From Acidobacteriota bacterium (lineage in GTDB: Bacteria > Acidobacteriota > Terriglobia > Acidiferrales > UBA7541), in NCBI GenBank assembly GCA_013289835.1, contig JABCZG010000007.1, positions 1 through 64,000 of the forward strand: DNA of 64,000 nucleotides, given 5' to 3'. Shown here piece by piece: positions 1-9,145 of the stretch. Below the pieces are notes generated by a model, which was not told the DNA's origin, did not search any database, and worked only from the letters and a program-made list of their open reading frames with translations. The translations under genes and the position numbers were made by a program. Every line of letters begins with the position of its first letter. Position 1 is the stretch's first letter.

Positions 1-80
1 TGGAGTACGATCTCGGCTACATCGATCTGGAGGAAAAAACTCTGCAGCCTCTCGACAACCCTTTTGGCCCAAAAGTGTAA
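1..80 (+). pseudogene. C-terminal end of an IS481-like transposase (partial at window edge)
   Basis: The reading frame is open from the window start to a TAA at 78-80. It encodes a tail reading EYDLGYIDLEEKTLQPL followed by DNPFGPKV, which resembles the C-terminus of IS481/IS3-type DDE transposases, where a YDLGY..DNPF motif ends the protein. Only 25 codons are visible, so it cannot be judged whether the gene upstream is intact. The family call is from memory of such tails, not from a search. The sequence just behind it carries the repeated end motif expected of an insertion sequence terminus. Confidence 0.55.
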
Positions 81-118
81 CCTATGTCTCCGGTACGATC
101 TGTCACCTATGTCTCCGG
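81..118. repeat. Insertion-sequence end with repeated CCTATGTCTCCGG
   Basis: The 13-mer CCTATGTCTCCGG occurs twice, at 81-93 and 106-118, directly behind the transposase stop codon. Repeated motifs of this kind are usual in the ends of IS481-type elements, so the element probably terminates near 118-120. The other end lies outside the window and the exact border cannot be fixed. Confidence 0.5.
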
Positions 119-126
119 GCCGGACC

Positions 127-182
127 GGGATGAAATGGTCGGGGCGAATGGATTTGAACCATCGACCTCCTGGTCCCGAACC
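127..182. repeat. attL: duplicated 3' part of tRNA-Pro
   Basis: Positions 127-182 match 3035-3090 with a single mismatch (position 132), and 133-182 match 3041-3090 exactly over 50 bp. The second copy is the CCA end, T arm and anticodon arm of the intact tRNA-Pro gene on the minus strand. The similarity stops in the anticodon stem. This is the classic scar left when a tyrosine integrase inserts an element into the 3' half of a tRNA gene. Confidence 0.92.
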
Positions 183-554
183 GTAAGACAAACTCTATAA
201 GTCGTTGCTTTGGCGTCAGTTAGTAAAATTAGGGTCGCGTGGAATTGGCCAACTGGCCAACCAATGTGCTGCGGAGCGTGAACCTCTCGAATTTCGGTTG
301 ACCATGGGTCTGCGCAAAATTGCCGGGCAGGTGGCGCGTCATGCACGAACATCATTCGCTGCCCGCCACTTAGGCTGCTGAAGCAGGTCTTACAAATCGA
401 GATGGAACACCCACGAGCCGCCCAGACGAGCGTAAACTGCTTCGACACTTCCGCATGACAAAAGCGTGCCGTCGCGCGCAGCCGGTGATTCACTAGTGGT
501 GTGTCCAGTGCTGCGTCCATCGCCATCTTGTTCAAAGGACCGACCTTCCTGGGC

Positions 555-998
555 ATGGATTCGCTGGGCTGGGTCTTCTTCATTTTTACCCTGCTGCTTT
601 TCGGAATCCCTTACACACGATTTTTTCTCCGTCGCCGAAATATCGCCTCTTGGCCGATCATGAGTGCGCGGGTCAGCAAGGTAGAAATCTTCGACGGCGT
701 CCCGCAAGAGTACGTCCCACGAATGGCCATTCGCCCGGGTATGCCGGTAACCATCCCGTACCACTGCCGCGCGCAATATGCCTACCTCGTTGATGGCACC
801 ATCTACCCTGGTTGGTTTGCCCTGCTTGCCAAGAGTCTGACCGAAGCGCAAGGGCTCGCCAAGGGCCTCCAGAATTTGACCATCAAAGTGAAATACGATC
901 CGCGCAAACCTGCCGACTCTGCGCTCGAAGAACCCAGAATTCTCGACAAAAAAGTAGTCCAATCCGGCACAAACCCACTCAATCCTACAGTCTGGTGA
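555..998 (+). CDS. Small membrane protein, DUF3592-like
   Basis: From the ATG at 555 this encodes 147 residues. An N-terminal hydrophobic segment (about residues 4-17, WVFFIFTLLLFGIP) is followed by a basic RRR stretch and then a soluble region with alternating hydrophobic residues and YDP near the end, as in DUF3592 domain proteins. The family match is my impression only. The frame is open further upstream to a GTG at 501, but the membrane segment directly after 555 favours the later start; no strong ribosome-binding site decides it. It sits inside the decayed island, so it may be residual cargo. Confidence 0.5.
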   Translation: MDSLGWVFFIFTLLLFGIPYTRFFLRRRNIASWPIMSARVSKVEIFDGVPQEYVPRMAIRPGMPVTIPYHCRAQYAYLVDGTIYPGWFALLAKSLTEAQGLAKGLQNLTIKVKYDPRKPADSALEEPRILDKKVVQSGTNPLNPTVW

Positions 999-1047
999 CG
1001 AGAGCGAAGTACAACCGTATCTGCTAAGACGGCTACGTTACAGAGCA

Positions 1048-1383
1048 ATGAGCAACCCTATGAAGACTTTCAACCCAACAGCGGAGCATCCGGCACGCGC
1101 GGTCCAAGCGTGGCAAATACTTGTAGGCAGAGCCATCAACCGGCAGACAGTGACTTACAAGGGTCTTTCCAAGCTCATGTACCGAAAGGAAGCCGCTGGC
1201 GTGCTGGCGGCAATCCTCGGACACATAGCGTTCTACTGTGAGAATAACAACATCCCGCCCCTCACCGCCCTCGTAGTAGGGATTGGCGACCGCAAAGCCT
1301 ATTCTGCACTGCCAGTGGAAAGTAAGGCGAATGGAATGCGCGACGCAGCGGACGGAGCCGCGCGGAATGACTCTCTGGTGTAA
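1048..1383 (+). CDS. Hypothetical cargo protein, small wHTH-like domain
   Basis: The 111-residue product contains AWQILVGRAINRQTVTYKGL and then ILGHIAFYCENNNIPPLTAL. This resembles a small domain found in accessory regions, in which a helix-turn-helix-like segment (TYKGLSKLM..) is followed by YC.EN.LPPLT.LVV. The C-terminal third (after residue 75) does not look like the rest of that family and may reflect a frameshift or divergence. Function is unknown. It lies in the decayed tRNA-Pro island. No clear ribosome-binding site precedes the ATG. Confidence 0.5.
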   Translation: MSNPMKTFNPTAEHPARAVQAWQILVGRAINRQTVTYKGLSKLMYRKEAAGVLAAILGHIAFYCENNNIPPLTALVVGIGDRKAYSALPVESKANGMRDAADGAARNDSLV

Positions 1384-1905
1384 AACCAGACGCTCATATT
1401 CCACTGCCAGACGCTCAATACACACTTCTGCGGATTTTTTCCTTTCTGTTGCACATATTTTTCTGTGCCTGTGTTTTAACTGCGACTTGCGCGGATTTCT
1501 CCGTTCGTTGAATATGGCGTTAGGAGAGCATGGCGGTGGACGCCGATAGAACTAGAGGCTCATGTTCCAGAAGCGCAACAAAAATCCGCAAAAATTTGGC
1601 GGCAACGCCGGATCGCCTGATAAAAAATTTCATTCCAGGTGTATTCTGAATATAGCAGCCGTGAGACCAAAAAATCTTGGTGGCAACGCGCGATAGGGTG
1701 AAACAAAAATTAGCTTCAGCGGTAAAATGAACTTGTAGGACACAGTAATCGTTTTGGGTGGGTGTAGTTGGGGACTGCACTTCTCCCGCCTCCAGCCAGG
1801 CAAAAAAATCCAGCAGTAAAAGATGGAACGGCGGAGCTTTGTGCAATGGGGCCTCAGTTGGTACGGCAGGCGAGCCGGGAATTCGCCACAAGGGGGATAG
1901 AAAAA
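1384..1905. other. No gene supported; AT-richer intergenic stretch in the island
   Basis: I see no open frame with recognisable features on either strand. The base composition is more AT-rich than the flanking chromosome, which fits degraded island DNA. Overlapping short minus-strand frames here look random in composition. Confidence 0.6.
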
Positions 1906-2256
1906 ATGAGTCTGCATGCTACGCAAGTGGTACGGCAAGCCGAGGAAGACGACCCGTCTGCGCCAGACGCCGACGAGAGAGTGCTTGCTTCCTATCTGGA
2001 AGCACTCAACGCGGCGATAGCGGCTGGCGAAATCGTACCACGGTTCCCAGATGGGAATGGACGTTACACCTACGCGATTCGCGCGCCGTTCTACAAAATC
2101 GTGATGACTGAAATGGAGAAAGAATTACGCTCCGGCAAATCGAGGGACGAAGTCGCTGCACGTTTCCCCGGCTTCATTGGACCCCTCCGTGATGTCATCG
2201 GCGATCTGCGAGCGCAGGGAGTCCTGCCGCCAGGAGTTAAAAGAGCGGCAGCATAG
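1906..2256 (+). CDS. Hypothetical protein in decayed island
   Basis: The ATG at 1906 is preceded by AAGGGGGATAG, a good ribosome-binding site, so I prefer it to in-frame starts upstream. The 116-residue product (MSLHATQVVRQAEEDDPS..) is rich in charged residues and predicted helices, has no membrane segment and I recognise no family. It ends 12 bp before the next small gene, so the two may be co-transcribed. Its function is unknown; presence beside a broken integrase makes it likely element cargo. Confidence 0.5.
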   Translation: MSLHATQVVRQAEEDDPSAPDADERVLASYLEALNAAIAAGEIVPRFPDGNGRYTYAIRAPFYKIVMTEMEKELRSGKSRDEVAARFPGFIGPLRDVIGDLRAQGVLPPGVKRAAA

Positions 2257-2268
2257 GAAGCCCGACCC

Positions 2269-2685
2269 ATGGCCCATCGCAGACACAACAAGAGACGGAA
2301 GCGGCGCGATGGGCTCATTGAGCTTTGCACCGGCAGCATAACCGAACAGCTCGCCGAATTGTATTTCGTCGAAGGCTGGAACCTAACGAGAGTGGCGAAG
2401 CAGACAGGGCTATCCATGCACACGGTATGGGATCGCCTGACTGACGCCGGATTCAAGCTACGTCCAACGGGCATCGTGCCCTTCGACCAGGAGAAAACAA
2501 ATGCTCGGATGGCATATTGGGTCTATCGCCGCGCGGACTTGTGCCCGTGGATAACACTCGCCCAGGCAACGTTCTTGAGAGCGCAGCCGTGCTTTTACTG
2601 CGGCGCTGGCCCGAGCAATTCCAGGCGGCGACACGGTCGCCGCCGGTCGCCTGCGCTTGTGGTTTTTTACCAGGGCACGTGGTAA
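2269..2685 (+). CDS. Putative helix-turn-helix protein, probably with a scrambled C-terminus
   Basis: Starting at the ATG at 2269 (AGGA 12 bases upstream), the first 80 residues are basic (RRHNKRRKRR) and include LTRVAKQTGLSMHTVWDRL, a convincing helix-turn-helix of the sigma-region-4/resolvase type. After about residue 85 the composition becomes arginine and cysteine rich and overlaps the reading frame of the integrase remnant. That suggests a deletion or frameshift joining two genes. A DNA-binding role for the N-terminal part is inferred from the motif only. Confidence 0.45.
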   Translation: MAHRRHNKRRKRRDGLIELCTGSITEQLAELYFVEGWNLTRVAKQTGLSMHTVWDRLTDAGFKLRPTGIVPFDQEKTNARMAYWVYRRADLCPWITLAQATFLRAQPCFYCGAGPSNSRRRHGRRRSPALVVFYQGTW

Positions 2686-3019
2686 GCCTCTATGTCCGAG
2701 GAACGTGCTCCGTGATGTTCTGCATCCCGTCCTGCGGGAGTTGAAGCAGCCGCAGATGGGGTTTCACTCCCTTCGAAGGTTTCGTGAAAGCGTGCTGCAA
2801 ATGTCCGAAGCTCGTGCGCTCTTGGTGGACTACTGGATGGGCCACGAGAATCGAGAAATGGGCACACGGTATGCGAAGCAACTGGTGGAGAATGTTGAGT
2901 GGCGGAAGGAATGGGCTGAAAAGATCGGCCTGGGCTTCAACTTGACGAGCCTAGAACTGGAAGTTGGCAAACCTGGCCAACTTTTGGAGTCAAGACCTCA
3001 GCCCGCGAAAGCGGCGTAG
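2600..3019 (+). pseudogene. Tyrosine recombinase/integrase, C-terminal remnant
   Basis: The frame encodes the catalytic C-terminus of a phage-type integrase: GKPLCPRNVL, the box II HSLRR (H-x-L-R), the second conserved histidine in WMGHEN and the tyrosine region MGTRYAKQL. The N-terminal domain and box I arginine are absent, and the frame is disrupted upstream of about 2600. It ends 22 bp before the att repeat of the intact tRNA-Pro, the usual location for the gene that inserted the island. It cannot encode an active enzyme. Confidence 0.85.
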
Positions 3020-3034
3020 TTGCTTGAAGTGATT

Positions 3035-3090
3035 GGGATTAAATGGTCGGGGCGAATGGATTTGAACCATCGACCTCCTGGTCCCGAACC
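3035..3090. repeat. attR copy inside tRNA-Pro
   Basis: This is the right-hand copy of the island att duplication (exact 50 bp at 3041-3090, 55 of 56 with flank). It covers the tRNA CCA end through the anticodon loop, so integration restored a complete tRNA on this side. Confidence 0.9.
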
Positions 3091-3121
3091 AGGCGCGCTA
3101 GCCAGGCTGCGCTACGCCCCG
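3044..3121 (-). tRNA. tRNA-Pro (anticodon CGG)
   Basis: Read on the minus strand the gene starts CGGGGCG and ends CGCCCCG-A-CCA, a perfect seven-pair acceptor stem with encoded CCA. The anticodon arm is CCTGG, loop TTCGGGA, CCAGG, giving anticodon CGG. The T arm contains GGTTCAAATCC. It served as the integration site of the decayed island to its left. Confidence 0.95.
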
Positions 3122-3314
3122 ACCGATAGGCCTGGACGCGTTTCCGCAGCCCAAGCCGGACTCTCAGATTAGCATAGCTTCCCGGCCGCTGCCAGACTGT
3201 GGATCTCCAAGCTACGCTGCAGTATAGAAAATCATCACCGGAGGTAGCGTGCCATTCAAGAATACCGCCGGGAGATATCGCCACCCAGCGATGCTCCGAA
3301 ATTGTAGCTACGAG

Positions 3315-6300
3315 CTAGAACGATAACCGCAGCGCAAGTTGTAGAATGCGCTGCGTTTCTACAGCGGCCGGGCCGCTTCCGATAGTGGTCGTAGTCACCT
3401 GCCCGAACGTGAGGCTATTGATGTTCGTGTCCGGGTTCGCAAATTCAGTGTGATTAAATACGTTGAACGCCTCCACCCGGAACTCCAGCTTCAAGTTTTC
3501 TTTAATCTGGGTTGTCTTGGCCAAAGCTAAATCAAGATTGGTCCGGCCGGGCCCACGAAAGAAATTCCGCGACAGGCCGTACCCGGAAGGAACTGCCGCG
3601 CTAAAAGCAGTCGGGTCGAAAAAGAAATTCCCAGTAGTGCCCCCCAGCGTCGTCGGAGTCTTCGGATTCAGGATGGTAATGTTGTTGACCCCCGGGACGA
3701 ACACCGCATTCGAGAGAAATCCATCTCCGGCTCCGGAAGGCCCTGGTAGCGATGGATCAAGTGAGTAACCCGAGCTGATGTTGAGCGGAAAGCCGGTCCG
3801 CCAACTAAAAATCGGATACAAACTCCATCCACTCAGCAGCGGCTTCGGTCCGGACTTCCAGGCTTGCTCAAAAGGCAAATCCCATCCGCCGCTGGCCGTT
3901 ATGCGGTGCTTGATGTCGAAATCCGAGGAACCGCGGAACTGGCCGATATCGTAGGCCGGAACCTGGGAGGTGCGGTTGCGAAACCCCGATGCGTTGTCAA
4001 TGCTGTGTCCATACGTATAAGCAAGCGTGAAGTAGGTGGTCCCGAAGAACCGGCTCGATCCGACTCGCTTCGTCAATGAGGCTTCGAGACTGTTGTAGTT
4101 TGCGAAGCTGACATTTGAAAACTCCGGCTCGCTGGCAAAAGGACAATCAGCAGCACTGAAGAACGCCGCACAATAACCGCTAATCTCGGCATTCGGCTGA
4201 TTGACGTTTAAGACCCGCGTCGCCGTGGCCGCCCCTAGAATCATCGGATTAATGTCCACGAGCGCGGTGAGCCCTTTCGAACTGCTCCCGACGTAGCTGA
4301 TCTCAGCCATCAGGTTCTTAGCGAGTTCTCGCTCCAGGCTCAGGTTGTACTGGTAGGTGTAAGGCGTATGCAGATGCGGATCCACGAAATAGACGCCGCC
4401 CGAGAGATCGAGGGGAAGAAAACCCGCGGCCACGAAGTCCGTGCTGGGAGTGGGTGGCAGAGATGGAAACGGCGACTGGGCGAAGCCCCCGGAAGTCCAC
4501 GGCTGACTGAAATATGGCACCGTCGTGGACTGACCCGGACCGACTGCGCTGTAGAAGGGCCCCGTCTCACTATAAAAGGGTGGCGCGCCATTGAACTGCA
4601 GGTTGTCTTCGCCCTTCAGGATGTCGTAGAAAATGCCGAAGCCGCCGCGGATGCTCGTCTTGCCATTATTCCCAGGATCCCATGCGAATCCAATCCGAGG
4701 CGCAAAATTGTCCTTGTCCGGAAAATTCGCACCGCGTGGCGCGCCCTTGTCCCCTGGGAATACTAGACCCAGCGGCGCGTTGGGAAATCGGGTCGATTGG
4801 TCTCCCGGTACAACGGAAAACGTCCTTCCAGCGGTGTCGAGCTTCGGCGTGTTGTACTCGTAACGGAGCCCCAAGCTAAGCGTGAAATTGGTTTTCAACC
4901 GCCATTCGTCCTGCACAAATCCGTAGCTCGCCTTGCTCCGAAGGTTGTTGACCGCGTTGGGACCCTCAAAGAGATTGTTGGGAATCCCGAGCAGGAAATC
5001 CGCGAAGCTATTGCCCGTGCCGATGCCACCTTGAGAATACGGCCCCAGAAACGAGAAAATGCCGTCTCCATAAAAATCGTAGGTCGTATTGTTCTGATAG
5101 AAGGCCAGCCCGGCGCCGAACTTCCATGTGTGGTGGCCCTTCACCCAGGTGATAGTATCCGTGTAGTTGTAAGCGTTGCTGATCTCATACCGCGGTCCTT
5201 GCGGGCTCAGACCGACTGTAAGGCCACTGTCGAAACTCAGGATGGGAGGCCCGTTTGGGAGATCGGGCGTGATGCCGAATCCCAGCGAACTCGCGCTGGG
5301 AACTGTCGCTGCGGGCTTGTCTCCCAGAAAATTCTTTCGTTGTGCCGTGAATCGAAATTCATTTAAGAGGGCGGTCGAAAAAGTCCGCGAGTAAGCGACA
5401 TTGCCAAAATAGTTGTTGGTCTGATTCGTCGAAGGGAAGCCGGGGACATTGGCCCCGTTGGTTCCGTAAGGGGCGAGCTGGGGATTTCGAAATCCTCCAA
5501 GGGTGAGCGTGAGTCTGTCCTTTTGGCTGATCAGGAAATCCAGTTTCCCGGTGATCTCGTTGTTGTTGTCGGTGCTAGGTGCCGCCGTCGATAGAACTCC
5601 TGATGAGGACGTAGGTATAAGGCCCGTGGCTATGTATTTTGCGGCAACCGGATTAATCTTCGTGGGATCAATCATGGCTTGAGCGGCAAGGCTCGCGCTC
5701 GATTGAAAGTAAGGGTTGGCCTGAAGAAAGGCAGACACGTTGGGGTCAGGGCATCCGCTTGGGGTCGCGCAAGTAAACGTCGTACCGTTCGCAAGAGTGA
5801 CTTGCCCGCCATTCGGAACAGCTTGTGAGTAGTCTCCCTGGAGCTCGGCCGGCGTGAACGTGGTCACTGAATTTGAGACCACGGATTGCACAAGACGCTG
5901 GCCCTGATACGCCACAAAGAAAAAGAATCGGTCCCTGCCATGCACGACGTGCGGAATGGAAATTGGGCCGCCCAGTGTCCCGCCAAACTGGTTGCGCTTC
6001 AGGTCATCCCGTGGGAGAAGGTTGGCGGAGTTATTCTTGTTAAAAAATGCATTCGCATTGAAGTCGCCGTTTCGCAGGAACTCAAACGCGCTTCCATGGA
6101 TCGAGTTCGTTCCGGATTTCGTCACCACACTGATGACCCCCGCGCCATTGCGGCCGTACTCCGCGGTGTAGTTGCTCGTGAGAATGCGGAATTCGGCGAT
6201 CGTGTCGGGATTGGGATTCAAGACCACGCCATTGCCCTGGATTTCGTTGTTGATGCCGCCATCGAGAAGGTAGGTGATCGAGTCCGGACGCCCGCCGGCG

Positions 6301-6845
6301 ACGCTGAAGGTCCCCGCGCCCCCGGCATCGGGGTTCTTTTCGGTCACGCCAGGTTGCAGGAGCGCGAGGTCCAGCACGTTCCTGCCATTCAGCGGCAAGT
6401 TCACCAGCGGCCGGCTCGTTACAGACTGGCCGAGCGTTGCGTTCACGGTTTCCACGGTTGTCGCTTGTTCCGTTACCTCAACGAGTTCGCTTTGCTGGCC
6501 GATTTCCAGTCTGGCTTCGAGACGCAACGATTGGTTGATCTGAAGGCTCTGGTGTTCGAAGACCTGCTTCCGAAACCCTTTTATCTCCACAATCACACGG
6601 TAATAGCCGATCGGCAGCGCAAGAACCTGAAAAAAACCATCCTTGTCCGTAATCGTGCTCTGGGATACCTTGGTGGCCTCATTTGTCACTGTAACTTTCG
6701 CGCCCAGGATCACCGCCCCACTGGGATCCGTGACGTTCCCCACGATTCGGCCCGTGGCGTCTTGCGCCTCCGTCATTCCTGCAACAATCAAAAAAAAGAT
6801 TAGCGTGAGAAGCAACGAACGAATTGTCGTCAAATAAATTTTCAT
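3315..6845 (-). CDS. TonB-dependent receptor with carboxypeptidase-regulatory-like N-domain
   Basis: The product of 1176 residues is an outer-membrane beta-barrel typical of Acidobacteria. Start: ATG at 6845, 7 bases behind GGGGGTGG; it opens a signal peptide (LLLTLIFFLIVAGMTEAQ). Residues about 29-115 form a CarboxypepD_reg-like beta-sandwich (GRIVGNVTDPSGAVILGAKV), followed by a plug domain (SRPLVNLPLNGRNVLDL..) and a long barrel rich in aromatic and Asn residues, ending in an outer-membrane-type LALRLSF. Such Oar-like receptors are thought to import oligosaccharides or other large substrates, but the ligand here is unknown. The frame continues upstream of 6845 but that part lacks a signal sequence. 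It stands alone, with no SusD-like partner. Confidence 0.92.
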   Translation of the reverse strand: MKIYLTTIRSLLLTLIFFLIVAGMTEAQDATGRIVGNVTDPSGAVILGAKVTVTNEATKVSQSTITDKDGFFQVLALPIGYYRVIVEIKGFRKQVFEHQSLQINQSLRLEARLEIGQQSELVEVTEQATTVETVNATLGQSVTSRPLVNLPLNGRNVLDLALLQPGVTEKNPDAGGAGTFSVAGGRPDSITYLLDGGINNEIQGNGVVLNPNPDTIAEFRILTSNYTAEYGRNGAGVISVVTKSGTNSIHGSAFEFLRNGDFNANAFFNKNNSANLLPRDDLKRNQFGGTLGGPISIPHVVHGRDRFFFFVAYQGQRLVQSVVSNSVTTFTPAELQGDYSQAVPNGGQVTLANGTTFTCATPSGCPDPNVSAFLQANPYFQSSASLAAQAMIDPTKINPVAAKYIATGLIPTSSSGVLSTAAPSTDNNNEITGKLDFLISQKDRLTLTLGGFRNPQLAPYGTNGANVPGFPSTNQTNNYFGNVAYSRTFSTALLNEFRFTAQRKNFLGDKPAATVPSASSLGFGITPDLPNGPPILSFDSGLTVGLSPQGPRYEISNAYNYTDTITWVKGHHTWKFGAGLAFYQNNTTYDFYGDGIFSFLGPYSQGGIGTGNSFADFLLGIPNNLFEGPNAVNNLRSKASYGFVQDEWRLKTNFTLSLGLRYEYNTPKLDTAGRTFSVVPGDQSTRFPNAPLGLVFPGDKGAPRGANFPDKDNFAPRIGFAWDPGNNGKTSIRGGFGIFYDILKGEDNLQFNGAPPFYSETGPFYSAVGPGQSTTVPYFSQPWTSGGFAQSPFPSLPPTPSTDFVAAGFLPLDLSGGVYFVDPHLHTPYTYQYNLSLERELAKNLMAEISYVGSSSKGLTALVDINPMILGAATATRVLNVNQPNAEISGYCAAFFSAADCPFASEPEFSNVSFANYNSLEASLTKRVGSSRFFGTTYFTLAYTYGHSIDNASGFRNRTSQVPAYDIGQFRGSSDFDIKHRITASGGWDLPFEQAWKSGPKPLLSGWSLYPIFSWRTGFPLNISSGYSLDPSLPGPSGAGDGFLSNAVFVPGVNNITILNPKTPTTLGGTTGNFFFDPTAFSAAVPSGYGLSRNFFRGPGRTNLDLALAKTTQIKENLKLEFRVEAFNVFNHTEFANPDTNINSLTFGQVTTTTIGSGPAAVETQRILQLALRLSF

Positions 6846-7380
6846 TGTGCCACCCCCAAGAAGAAACTCACTTCTGTTTGTAAGTTGTAAGAAAAACTTC
6901 TTTACGATCCACTTCCCCCCGGACAAAGGGCACACCAATACACACCTCTGGCAATGCAACTGGCGGCGCCAATGGCACACGCCACCTCCATCTCCGCCTG
7001 GAGGATTGCTTTGGTTTACGATATGGGAAGTGCTAGATGCCCAGCTCAGCCGGCCCTGACCGGCTTTCGAACAGAAACAGCACGCTTGGAACCAACTACG
7101 TCCCCGGGCAACCAACCCACCACTCGCTTTAGCTACAATTGAGAAACCTTTTAGGACAGTTTGTGTGGGATGTCAAGCTAGGTTATTTCGATTCAATGCT
7201 GCTTTTTTTCAAGCACTCCCCGCGCAAGGCTCCGCGTCTTCTTTCAGCCTGATTCCGGTCAAGCCGCTCGGGCAGATGCGACCCAGATCGCGCTGTTACC
7301 TCAACTCGATCGGCGCGTAGTAAGAGCGGCGCTTGAGGAGCGCGAGGCAAGCCCTCTGCGCAACACCCGATGGACTCTAT
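6846..7380. other. Intergenic region between TonB receptor and serA
   Basis: About 535 bp without a supported gene. It must hold the promoter of the minus-strand receptor and the 3' end of serA transcription. A short tandem TTGTAAG-TTGTAAG is seen at about 6880-6893. I see no clear terminator with a T-run. Confidence 0.5.
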
Positions 7381-8973
7381 CTACCCTAAATGAAGGAGTT
7401 TGGCTTCGGTGATCGCGGGAATTCCGCGGATCGGCTCGAGGACGGAAGCCGAAACTTTGCCATCGACGCGAACGAGAGACACGGCGTCGGCTCCGCGCTG
7501 AGGTGCGCGGCGGCCGAGGGCAAAGGTGGCGATGTTGACGCCAAGCTTGCCCAGAGTGCTTCCGATCTGGCCGATGACGCCGGGCTCGTCGCGATTTCGC
7601 AAGTAAAGAATGGTGCCTTGGAGTTCCGCCTCCAGCGGGATTCCCTCGATTTGCAGCACGCGTGGCGAGCCGTCATGCAAGACCGTTCCTTCGGCCGTAA
7701 ATCCTTGCGCCGAGCCGGTTTTTTCCGGTAGCGCGGAAACCTCCAGCGTGTTTGGAAAGCCATGCTCCCGCCTGCGCGTTTCTTCTTCCACGGTCAGGCC
7801 TCTGGCCGCCGCCACCGCCGGAGCGTTCACCACATTTACTTTCTCATCCAGCACCGCGTTCAGCACTCCCGCCAGTACAGCGCTGCGCAACAGGTGCGTG
7901 CCCACTTCGGCCACTTCCCCCGCGTAACGGATGCGAATTCGCGCCGGGCGCACGGCCGCCGCTTGCGAAACCAACGAGCCCAGGCGTTCCGCCAATTCCA
8001 GGTACGGCCGCACTCGGCGGTATTGGTCCGCGGAAAGCGCCGGCAAGTTCACTGCGTTGCGGATAATCCCTTCCGCCAAATAATCCTTGATCTGCACTGC
8101 CACCTGCGTGCCCACTTCTTCCTGCGCCTCCGTCGTCGAGCCCGCCACGTGCGGCGTGGCAATCACATTCGGCAATCCGACCAGCGGAGAATTCTTAGGC
8201 GGCTCTTCCACGAACACGTCGAGGGCTGCACCGGCGAGCTTTCCATTCTTCAGCGCTTCCGCCAGGGCCGCTTCTTCAATCAGCTCGCCGCGCGCCGCGT
8301 TGATTAGCCGCGCGCCCGTTTTCATTTTCGCGATGCTGGCGGCATTGATCAAGTTCTGCGTCGCGGGGCTCAGCGCTGTATGCAGCGAAACAAAATCGCT
8401 CTCGGCCAGCAGTTGTTCCAATGGCACCAGTTCGACCGAAACTTCGCGCGCGGCGGCTTCGCTGATGTACGGGTCATACCCCAGCACGCGCATATCAAAC
8501 GCTTCGGCCCGCACCGCGACTTCGCTACCGATGCGCCCGAGGCCGATCAGCCCGAGCGTCTTCCCGCGCACTTCCGTGCCCGCCGCCGAGGATTTTTCCC
8601 AGCGCCCTTCATGAATCGCTTTGTCCAGCCGTGGAACTTGCCGCGCCAGCGCCAGCAGCAACGCAAACGTGTGTTCCGCCACGCTGATGGCGTTTCCACC
8701 CGGCGTGCTCATCACCAACACGCCGCGCTTCGTGGCGGCTTCCAAGTCGATGTTGTCAACGCCAACGCCCGCGCGTCCCACAGCGCGCAATTTCGGTGCG
8801 TGGTCCAGCAAATCGGCGGTAACTTTTGTCGCGCTGCGTACGATCAAGGCATCCGCGTCCGCGATCTCTGCATTCAGCGTTTCTTTCGTGGAGAGCACGA
8901 CGTTCCACCCCGGCTGCTCCTTCAGCAACTCCACTCCACGCGCGCTGATTTTGTCCGCTACGATGACTTTCAT
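7381..8973 (-). CDS. serA: D-3-phosphoglycerate dehydrogenase
   Basis: This enzyme oxidises 3-phosphoglycerate to 3-phosphohydroxypyruvate, the first step of serine synthesis, using NAD in the cytoplasm. At 530 residues it has the long bacterial form: substrate domain, Rossmann domain with GLGRIG (about residue 144) , catalytic residues in NAARGELI, VEEPP and ATPHVAGST, then an extra intervening domain and a C-terminal ACT domain (LRNRDEPGVIGQIGSTLG) expected to bind serine. The ATG at 8973 follows AAAGGAGCTC; in-frame starts further upstream lack such a site. A promoter lies about 50 bp upstream. Confidence 0.96.
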   Translation of the reverse strand: MKVIVADKISARGVELLKEQPGWNVVLSTKETLNAEIADADALIVRSATKVTADLLDHAPKLRAVGRAGVGVDNIDLEAATKRGVLVMSTPGGNAISVAEHTFALLLALARQVPRLDKAIHEGRWEKSSAAGTEVRGKTLGLIGLGRIGSEVAVRAEAFDMRVLGYDPYISEAAAREVSVELVPLEQLLAESDFVSLHTALSPATQNLINAASIAKMKTGARLINAARGELIEEAALAEALKNGKLAGAALDVFVEEPPKNSPLVGLPNVIATPHVAGSTTEAQEEVGTQVAVQIKDYLAEGIIRNAVNLPALSADQYRRVRPYLELAERLGSLVSQAAAVRPARIRIRYAGEVAEVGTHLLRSAVLAGVLNAVLDEKVNVVNAPAVAAARGLTVEEETRRREHGFPNTLEVSALPEKTGSAQGFTAEGTVLHDGSPRVLQIEGIPLEAELQGTILYLRNRDEPGVIGQIGSTLGKLGVNIATFALGRRAPQRGADAVSLVRVDGKVSASVLEPIRGIPAITEAKLLHLG

Positions 8974-9024
8974 GAGCTCCTTTGGCATTACGGGCGCGTT
9001 TTTCGCGCGCACTGCAATCTAACA

Positions 9025-9053
9025 ACGTTAGCGAGCCACTTGTGCACTGTCAA
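9025..9053 (-). promoter_or_regulatory. Sigma-70-type promoter of serA
   Basis: On the minus strand TTGACA (9048-9053), a 17-bp spacer and TAACGT (9025-9030) are placed so that transcription would begin near 9018, about 45 bases ahead of the serA start codon. Confidence 0.6.
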
Positions 9054-9145
9054 TTAGGCGCTGCGGATGCTTTGCCGGGATACGCAACCATTCTTGCCTG
9101 CCCGCTTTCCTCGTCTGCTATATTCATTGCAGTGAGGAACTGGCG

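Larger units (their letters stand above)
183..3040. mobile_element. Decayed integrated island between tRNA-Pro att sites
   Basis: The segment is bounded on the left by a truncated tRNA-Pro copy and on the right by the intact tRNA-Pro. The remains of a tyrosine integrase lie against the intact tRNA, as in most tRNA-borne islands. Between them are only short open frames without recognised function, several of them probably broken. An IS end abuts the left att site. The small size (about 2.9 kb) and the truncated integrase indicate a non-mobile remnant. Confidence 0.85.

Noticed and set aside
390..962. Minus-strand frame of 190 codons in the decayed island
   Set aside because: It overlaps a plus-strand frame with a real membrane segment and shows no recognisable domain.
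5886..6803. Plus-strand frame inside the TonB receptor
   Set aside because: Shadow of the receptor gene; composition not protein-like.
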